Shown: in pieces, positions 57,600 through 64,000 of the stretch
How positions within the stretch are numbered: position 1 is the first letter of the stretch
Layout of the letters: each line of letters opens with the position of its first letter
Origin: Chlorocebus sabaeus
Lineage: Eukaryota; Chordata; Mammalia; Primates; Cercopithecidae
DNA length: 64,000 nucleotides
NCBI RefSeq assembly: GCF_047675955.1
Contig: NC_132926.1
Span: 18,601,826-18,665,825, forward strand
Direction: 5' to 3'
Translations under genes and position numbers: made by a program
Notes under the pieces: model-generated
What the model was told of the DNA's origin: nothing
What the model saw: only the letters and a program-made list of their open reading frames with translations
Databases searched by the model: none

Positions 57600-58280
57600 T
57601 CCATTTCTCCACATCCAGCTGATCAATATGCACTCAGCACGCGTCAGCTCCTCGCCTCTCACGGGAATAAAATAAATTGTCAGTCAGCAGCACAATTTTG
57701 CGGTGACGGTGGTGGTAATTTTTTTCTTTTGCTAAATGATTCACCTCCTCGAAAAACAATTTGATAAATGTTTATTTCTTCATAATACATTCCAATAACC
57801 GCTGATTTGTGATCCTGTGGACTGAATTTAAATTGTGACAAGGTAAGGGCTTCATGAAAACACCTAGACAGGGCCACAGAAAAGCTCTGGTTTTTGTTGT
57901 TGTTGTTTTTACCCTGCTCTCTGAGAGCGCCCTGGCCTCCCAGAGCATGGGGGCGCTAATTGAATTTAAGAGATATAACAAGTGAGACGCACACGTAAGC
58001 ACAACCTGCAGTGGGAATGCCGACACCGCAGGTTTGGCAGGACACTTGGCGGTACAGCACAAGGGAACAGCCCCACAGTCAAACCAAAAAGACCGGGACT
58101 CAAGAGTTGTGCCAATGAGCGGTCCACACAAGACGACAGGTGAGAGAGAGACTGGAGGCAGGTGGGATTGTGCGTGCTCTCCAGCATTAGAAAAGCGTTC
58201 TGACCAGGACACTCTATCTAAAACATGATAGAACACACACAGGGCTATTTTCTTCTGTCTGCCTCTTCTGAATAACACCT
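57600..58280. promoter_or_regulatory. CpG-retaining block, candidate regulatory element
   Basis: I count 20 CpG in 57641-58240, against about 3 in the preceding 600 bases. The block is repeat-free and mixes CpG-rich words ('cacgcgtcag', 'gcggtgacgg', 'gggggcgctaattg') with AT-rich homeodomain-type motifs. It is not dense enough to be a classical CpG island. CpG retention in an AT-rich, otherwise CpG-depleted region suggests an unmethylated or constrained element such as an enhancer. A 168-codon open frame runs through it on the minus strand (57772-58278); it has no recognisable domain and is likely a by-product of the higher GC content. Confidence 0.4.
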
Positions 58281-59502
58281 CATGACCACTACCATTTAGA
58301 TGATTCCCCGGCTTGAGAAAAAATCAATGCTTCTTCCAGGTAATTGGGTAGGAAGGTGATGCACCCAAGGGATCATTCTCCGTCTAGTCTTCTCTATCAT
58401 CTTCACGTCCTTGATGGCAAATGATTGGGTGTTTTCCAGTGCTTTCTCCAAACATGTGAGGGAATTTAAATTAAGAAGAACTGAAACTCAGTATGCCAAG
58501 ATCAGCAGGAAAGAATGTTATTTTCCTTCACACAGGAAAACACAGAAGTTAGTGGATGCTGCTTGGCACTTGTCCTTACTGAGTAATCACACCAATGGAA
58601 ATTCCCTCTCAGTAAAGACCCGCCGCACACCCAGACTTCTACCCTGCCTGCAGTGTGAAGCAAACTCAGATTTAGCTTGTTAAACTTTTAAACAATCACA
58701 TGCACATCCCATTTTCTGACATAGTACGTTCTGGAAAAGGACTCATGCCAAATTTTTAAATGTCATTTCTTCTAAGCACTAAACCTTTTCTTAGCACCAT
58801 ATTTTAAATACACACACAATTTTTAAAATACTGCAGTCAAATTTATTCCTGAATTAGGTAAGCTCCTGAACTTTTGTACTCATGGTGGCTGCTGTCTTCA
58901 GCGGCTGCCTCTGAGTTGGTGGTCTGCCCTTTAGATGAGGGGTGTAAAGTAAAACACCTACAGAAGTCAGAAAAACAAGTGAGTGAAGCCAGAAACAACT
59001 AGGAGTGTTCGAGACAATGATGCGAACTGTGGACAACTTGAGAACACGGGCCCCATGCACAGAAATGCTACCAAGCTCCAGAAAACTGTCTTCAGGAGGA
59101 GAATTGCAATATTGCCAATTCTTCTAATTTTGCCAAAGAATTGCCACGTTCCAATTTTTTTAGAGAAGCTGGAAATCTGGGTATTAAATAAAATCAACTG
59201 GCAAACAATTCAATCAAAATAAAATAAACATAGTATGGCCAAACTTGTGCAGTGGTTTGTGATTTCTAACCAATAATATCCCCTTCCACAATTTGTAATA
59301 CATTGCATTAGGCTATATTGGGCTGCAGTAGGAAATTAAACCAAAAGGACAGTGGCTAAACACACAGAAAACTGTTCTCAGTAGTTCCAAATCAGTTGAC
59401 ATGAGTGGGAACATAGGATGCAAGGAAGGTGAGGGAGGACCTGCTGCCTACAGGTGAAGTAGGAAGCAGACTCTGGACATAGAGCTCAGACTCAGACCAG
59501 AC
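58281..59502. other. Mostly unique sequence
   Basis: No firm repeat. Around 59290-59400 'gggctgcagtaggaaattaa' and 'acagtggctaaacacacag' faintly recall a reversed MaLR LTR. A 90-codon plus-strand frame at 58411-58683 has no recognisable domain. Confidence 0.35.
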
Positions 59503-59899
59503 TGAAGACTAGCAAAAACAGGCAAGAGGCAAAAGCACCTCTCTTTAAGACATGCCCACTAGTGCCATGACAGTTTATCTATGGCAACACCCAGAAGTCA
59601 TTGCCCCTTTCCATGGCAATGGCCTAATGACCCAGAAATATACTTTTTCTAGAAATTTCTACATAATCCACCCTTTAATTTGCATATAATCAAAAGTGGG
59701 TATAAACATGACTGCAGAACTGCCCCTGAGCTGCTACTCTCCATGCCGCCTTGGGGGAGCCCTGCTCTGCAGATGCAGTCACGGAGCTGCCTCAATAAAG
59801 CTGTTTTCTTCTACCACTGGCTTGCTTTACAATTCTTTCCTGAGTGAAGCCAAGAACCTTCCCCAGCTAAGACCCAATTTGGGCCTCGCCTGCTCTGTA
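59503..59899 (+). mobile_element. ERV1-type solo LTR
   Basis: Class I endogenous retroviral LTR layout: 'caggcaagaggcaaaagcac', 'ttaagacatgcccactagtg' and 'ccatggcaatggcctaatga' in U3. A TATA box (TATAAA, 59701-59706) is followed about 90 bases on by AATAAA (59794-59799), then a U5 ending 'gggcctcgcctgctctgta'. No gag, pol or env is attached and no target duplication was confirmed. The promoter and polyadenylation motifs look well kept; the family name is not certain. Confidence 0.65.
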
Positions 59900-61118
59900 T
59901 TTCAGTCATTCAGGAAAGCTGGGTCAGAAGCTCTGCCATTTCCAGTATATAACTTTCAAGGGCACGGGTTGGGGGGGCGGTCACCTCTATCCCAGTCACA
60001 CATTACCTCCTCTCTATTATTCCTTCCTTGTGGAGGCAAAGGTGCTGGAGGGGAAAGAAGGAAGTAAAAGATAAAATGTGTCTTTCTCCTAACATAACCT
60101 TTTCTGTTCAGAATCTGGAGGTATTACTCTAGGGCAACCTAGAGAGAAGCTGGTATCTTATATTGGTGCCCTTTTTCTGTTTTTCAAAAGTGACAGATTA
60201 TAGATTTTACGATAGTCCAAAGTTTGCAAAGGATACATGCACCATTCTCCACTTTGAGATAGAAAAAAAAAACTCGAGGTTACCAGTGATTGCCAATAAT
60301 GGGCATTATTTCACAACCATCACAGAACATTAGAGTTGAAAGCATACTTAAAGACAGAACGCAGCCTCCTCAATGTAAAGAGAAATGCTTCTCAATGGTT
60401 TTGCAACTCATTTGAGGCAGACGTACAATAAGAAAAATCCCAAACCACAGTTTTCCCCACCACTTTATGTACATGGTCCGAGTTGCAGTGCAAAACACTT
60501 TTTCCATATAGCGTAAAGGAGTATTATTGTACGATGGTCCATTATTAAATGTAGATTTCAAAACACAATAGCAGCATAAAAGGGCAAGAGGAATATAGTA
60601 GACATCTGTCATTTTTTGCCTTCCTCATATACATTCTGTCTTCTTCTGCCAACAGCACCCTAATTTCCTTTGAGGAGCAAGCTGTCTGTGCCCATATTAA
60701 ATGCTGTTCGACCCCATACCTTCCTCCAGTCCCAGGAACAGGCAGATGCCCCAAACCTGGCCAATCAGAACATCTCTGCTGTGGTCAGAGTATCTGATTC
60801 AGGGATAAACACATGTTCCAAAAAGACAAACAGACTACATTCAGGGACTTTTATTAGATTCCTTGGACAGAAGGAAAAGGTTTCTGCTAGACTCGAATAA
60901 AAATAAGGGATAAGCAAGGAGCTGCTCAGCCTATAGAGCAGACTACTCCATTTACTCATGAAGCTGAAACAGACGAGAACAGTTACCTGATTGAAGGAAA
61001 GTCATCCATCCCCTGGCATTATTTGAACCTCTGGTTCTAGCAGCTTGCATGTCAATCCTAGTTGTTGCTGTTCTTGTTTTAAGTCAATTTGAGGTGGGTG
61101 ATTAAAAAAAAAAAAAAA
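59900..61118. other. Unique sequence ending in an A-run
   Basis: No retroviral genes follow the LTR. The part at 60680-60960 ('cctggccaatcagaacatct') has a faint dispersed-repeat character, but no family can be named. It ends in a 15-base A-run (61104-61118), the probable insertion site of the next element. Confidence 0.35.
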
Positions 61119-61120
61119 GT

Positions 61121-61678
61121 CAGTGATGATGAGCATTTTTTCATGTGTCTGTTGGCTGTATGAATGTCTTCTTTTGAGAAATGTCTGTTCATATCCTTTG
61201 CCCACTTTTTGATGGGGTTGTTTGTTTTTTTCTTGTAAATTTGTTTCCGTTCTTTGTAGGTTCTGGATATTAGCCCTTTGTCAGATGAGTAGATTGCAAA
61301 AATTTTCTCCCATTCTGTAGGTTGCCTGTTCACTCTGATGGTAGTTTCTTTTGCTGTGCAGAAGCTCTTAGGTTTAATTAGATCCCATTTGTCAATTTTG
61401 GCTTTTGCTGCCGTTGCTTTTGGTGTTTTAGACATGAAGTCTTTGCCCATGCCTAAGTCCTGAATGGTATTACCTAGGTTTTCCTCTAGGATTTTTATGG
61501 TATTAGGTCTAACATTTAAGTCTCTAATCCATCTTGAATTAATTTTCATATAAGGAGTAAGGAAAGGATCCAGTTTCAGCTTTCTACTTATGGCTAGCCA
61601 ATTTTCCCAGCACCATTTATTAAATAGGGGATCCTTTCCCCATTTCTTGTTTCTCTCAGGTTTGTCAAAGATCAGATG
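61121..61678 (-). mobile_element. L1PA LINE, inverted 5' segment
   Basis: Reverse complement of L1 ORF2, from 'cagtgatgatgagcattttt' to 'tttgtcaaagatcagatg'. The minus strand carries an open piece of ORF2 (61079-61705, running into the flanks). It abuts the sense part of the same L1 at a shared 'atg' (61676-61678). This is the 5' half of a single insertion flipped by twin priming. Confidence 0.93.
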
Positions 61679-62441
61679 CAAATCAAAACCACAATGAGAT
61701 ACCATCTCACACCAGTTAGAATGGCGATCATTAAAAAGTCAGAAAACAACAGGTGCTGGAGAGGATGTGCAGAAATAGGAACACTTTTACACTGTTGGTG
61801 GGATTGTAAACTCGTTCAACCATTATGGAAAACAGTATGGCGATTCCTCAAGGATCTAGAACTAGATGTACCATATGACCCAGCCATCCCATTACTGGGT
61901 ATATACCCAAAGGATTATAAATCATGCTGCTATAAAGACACATGCACACGTATGTTTATTGCGGCACTATTCACAATAGCAAAGACTTGGAATCAACCCA
62001 AATGTCCATCAGTGACAGACTGGATTAAGAAAATGTGGCACATACACACCATGGAATACTATGCAGCCATAAAAAAGGATGAGTTGGTGTCCTTTGTAGG
62101 GACATGGATGCAGCTGGAAACCATCATTCTTAGCAAACTATCACAAGAACAGAAAACCAAACACCGCATGTTCTCACTCATAGGTGGGAACTGAACAATG
62201 AGATCACTTGGACTAGGGAAGGGGAACATCACACACCGGGGCCTATCATGGGGAGGGGGAAGGGGGGAGGGATTGCATTGGGAGTTATACCTGATGTAAA
62301 TGACGAGTTGATGGGTGCTGACAAGTTGATGAGTGCAACACACCAACATGGCACAAGTATACATATGTAACAAACCTGCACGTTATGCACATGTACCCTA
62401 GAACTCAAAGTAAAATTAAAAAAAAAAAAAAAAAAAAAAAA
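61676..62441 (+). mobile_element. L1PA LINE, 3' segment
   Basis: Sense 3' part of the same insertion: ORF2 C-terminus (open 61676-62194), 3' untranslated region and a 24-base A-run. In L1 order it starts only about a dozen bases after the outer end of the inverted segment, so little was lost. The 3' untranslated region carries an 18-base near-duplication ('gacgagttgatgggtgct', 'gacaagttgatgagtgca') at about 62303-62338. Confidence 0.95.
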
Positions 62442-62609
62442 GGTCCTGCTAACAGAAAAAGTATTACAGAGAAATCAGTGACCATATTCAAGGATGAAAA
62501 GTCAAAATTGACAACTTATTTACTGTTTGTGAGGGAAGCTCCAGAGCCTTTAGAGGGGAGACACAAAGATCTAAGTGGAAAATAACAGTTACAGTAACAA
62601 GTACTCCAT
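62442..62609. other. Unique sequence after the L1
   Basis: Begins with 'ggtcctgctaacag'. No feature recognised. Confidence 0.45.
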
Positions 62610-62770
62610 AAATATGAGCCCTGTCGGGTGCTGCTCTAAAACCTTTCCTTGTATTCATTCGCAGAAATTTCACAATCCTGTGAAGCAGGCATTATCATTA
62701 ACCCCACTTTACAGATATAGGAATTCACAAAATTAGCAAGTGTTAGAGCCAGGAATAAATGTTTCATTCT
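62610..62770 (-). mobile_element. MIR SINE
   Basis: Reversed MIR: 'gtcgggtgctgctctaaaac', 'cacaatcctgtgaagcaggc', 'accccactttacagatatag' and 'ttagagccaggaataa'. Confidence 0.75.
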
Positions 62771-63404
62771 ATAAACTTCAAAGATGTAGTTCTCATTCCT
62801 ACTGTCATAATATCTTACGAGATATTTCTTCACAAATAACGCTGGTCCAAAAAGTTGGTAAGAGTATTCATTATAAAATGTTACACAGAAAAGGACTGGT
62901 TTTTTCACTTATTTGAATAATAATAATACTCTTCCTCATTGAGGACTTTACCTACTCTGAAGATATGAAAACTAAAGTCAAGGCCAATGTTAGCCTGTGT
63001 AGCTCCTCTGGGCAAATGCAGCCTTGTATCAGGCTAGTTTAGCCTAGTGCTTTTGTGTAGTACACCAACAGCACAACCAGACACAGCAGTCCTGACTGAA
63101 GACCAAGTTGATTTAATAAATTGCTCAAAACCAGAGACCTTAAAAGTAACAGAACCAGAACCAGAATGAAAGTCTCCAAATGTCCATGACAGCATTAAAA
63201 AAAAAACAAAAAAACAAAAAAACAAAAAAAACAGTCTTCTCCTGGGTCCCCCTCCTTAAACTAGTGTTCCTCACGCATGCTCGGTGCTACAAATATCTGC
63301 ATCATGTTTTTATCCCCAGCCAACCACAAAGAATAAAGGCTGCAAGTGGTGATGGATAGACGAAAGCCTTGCTGTCAGGTGTTCATTCCACTCGTTTCTC
63401 TTGT
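62771..63404. other. Unique sequence with an A-rich run
   Basis: An (A)nC run at about 63197-63231 has no recognisable element upstream whose tail it could be. Nothing else recognised. Confidence 0.4.
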
Positions 63405-63545
63405 CCTGTGCATAGGCTTGAGCACATTGATTACATTTTTATGCATTAGTCTACCCATCTGTAAAGTGGGAATAAATATCTACTCCCCTGGTTTGTTGGC
63501 ACAGTGACTGGCCCCATAGCAAGCACAAACAAATGGCAGGTCTTT
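63405..63545 (+). mobile_element. MIR SINE
   Basis: Sense MIR 3' half: 'ctacccatctgtaaagtggg', 'ataaatatctactcccctgg' and 'cacagtgactggccccatag'. Confidence 0.65.
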
Positions 63546-64000
63546 CTTTCCCACCTCTGCCTGCCCCCCAGGCTCTCTGCTCATCCAGACTTTCTGAACC
63601 AGGTACGTACTTTGGGAGCAGCCAGCAGTGAGGTGTCCGGGACTTCCTGTTCTGATTAATGAAGAATCTACAATGCTCAGTGGAACTGGGGCTGGAGTGT
63701 TTTGATATAGCAAAGGCATTCCTCCCTTCCCTCATTTATATTTTAGAAGGCCCAGATCAGACACTCCACACCTAGTTTGCTCCCACAGGACAGGTTGACC
63801 TAGAACTGTAAAATGCGACTACCATGGTAAGTTTGCTAGAGATATGATGGCCATGGTTAGTGAGAGAAGGGAAAAAGCACTTTCAGCTGAAATTAAATGG
63901 CAACTGGAAGAGACAATGGAAACTAAGAGAAAATGGAAGAGAAAAGTAACCAAAATTACTTTTAAAACATCCAGATAAAGTAATAGAGACGTTTAAGAAT
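63546..64000. other. Unique sequence to the right edge
   Basis: No repeat or RNA recognised. Two overlapping minus-strand frames of 79 and 94 codons at 63451-63735 have no recognisable domain. Confidence 0.4.

Noticed and set aside
57772..58278. 168-codon minus-strand frame as a gene
   Set aside because: No recognisable domain and an odd composition. It coincides with locally higher GC, which lowers stop frequency. Kept only as a note to the CpG block.
59696..60067. 123-codon plus-strand frame
   Set aside because: Lies mostly within the ERV1-type LTR (R/U5) and its flank; no known product.
61079..62194. 208-codon minus and 172-codon plus frames as divergent genes
   Set aside because: Both are halves of the same L1 ORF2, placed head to head by a 5' inversion.

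Overview
The window looks like primate, most likely human, nuclear DNA. It is AT-rich, has no dense coding, and is filled with primate-specific repeats: ten Alu copies (one AluY-like), young L1PA-type LINEs with A-tails and target-site duplications, a complete THE1-type MaLR element, an MST LTR, and older mammalian layers (L2, MIR, L1M, MER20, MER5A, MER58-like and MER3-like elements). All repeat names come from recognising family consensus features by eye, so subfamily labels are approximate. No intact protein-coding gene was found. Every long open frame examined is either a piece of a retroelement or an unsupported frame in unique sequence.

Layout. 1-1.36 kb is an old L1M fragment, and 1.36-3.3 kb is repeat-free AT-rich sequence. 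3.3-7.3 kb is a long, very old L2 LINE on the minus strand cut by Alus. 8.7-9.5 kb is an L1M 3' end, followed by a nearly full-length but 3'-truncated older L1 (9.5-15.7 kb) carrying an Alu. 15.9-17.9 kb holds a GATA-type STR, two Alus and a MIR. 18.1-20.3 kb is the most curious unique part: a possible terminal coding exon on the minus strand, and a 148-bp segment present twice about 1 kb apart beside microsatellites. 20.3-29.3 kb is mostly unique sequence with scattered DNA-transposon fossils, MaLR/ERVL-type LTRs, a MIR and a small minisatellite. 29.3-36.1 kb is a head-to-tail stack of four L1s. 36.3-40.3 kb contains L2 ends, a U6 snRNA pseudogene whose tail became a GAA/CAA microsatellite, a MER3-like element, an L1PA and a MER5A. 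43.9-47.2 kb has an LTR, then a complete THE1 (LTR-internal-LTR, TTACC duplication) inserted inside an older antisense MLT1-like LTR. 47.8-51.6 kb has Alus, L1M and L2. 51.6-61.1 kb is repeat-poor with an MST LTR, a MIR, a CpG-retaining block near 57.6-58.2 kb and an ERV1-type LTR. 61.1-62.4 kb is a 5'-inverted L1PA; MIRs and unique sequence follow to the end.

Nothing here works together as a gene cluster or pathway. The record is one of layered retrotransposition. Ten of eleven L1 segments lie on the plus strand. Together with the possible minus-strand terminal exon at 18.3-18.4 kb, this hints that the region could be intronic to a minus-strand gene, but that is inference. I found no new defence, mobile or metabolic system. 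The most useful leads are the possible exon, the duplicated 148-bp segment, the U6-derived microsatellite and the CpG-retaining block.
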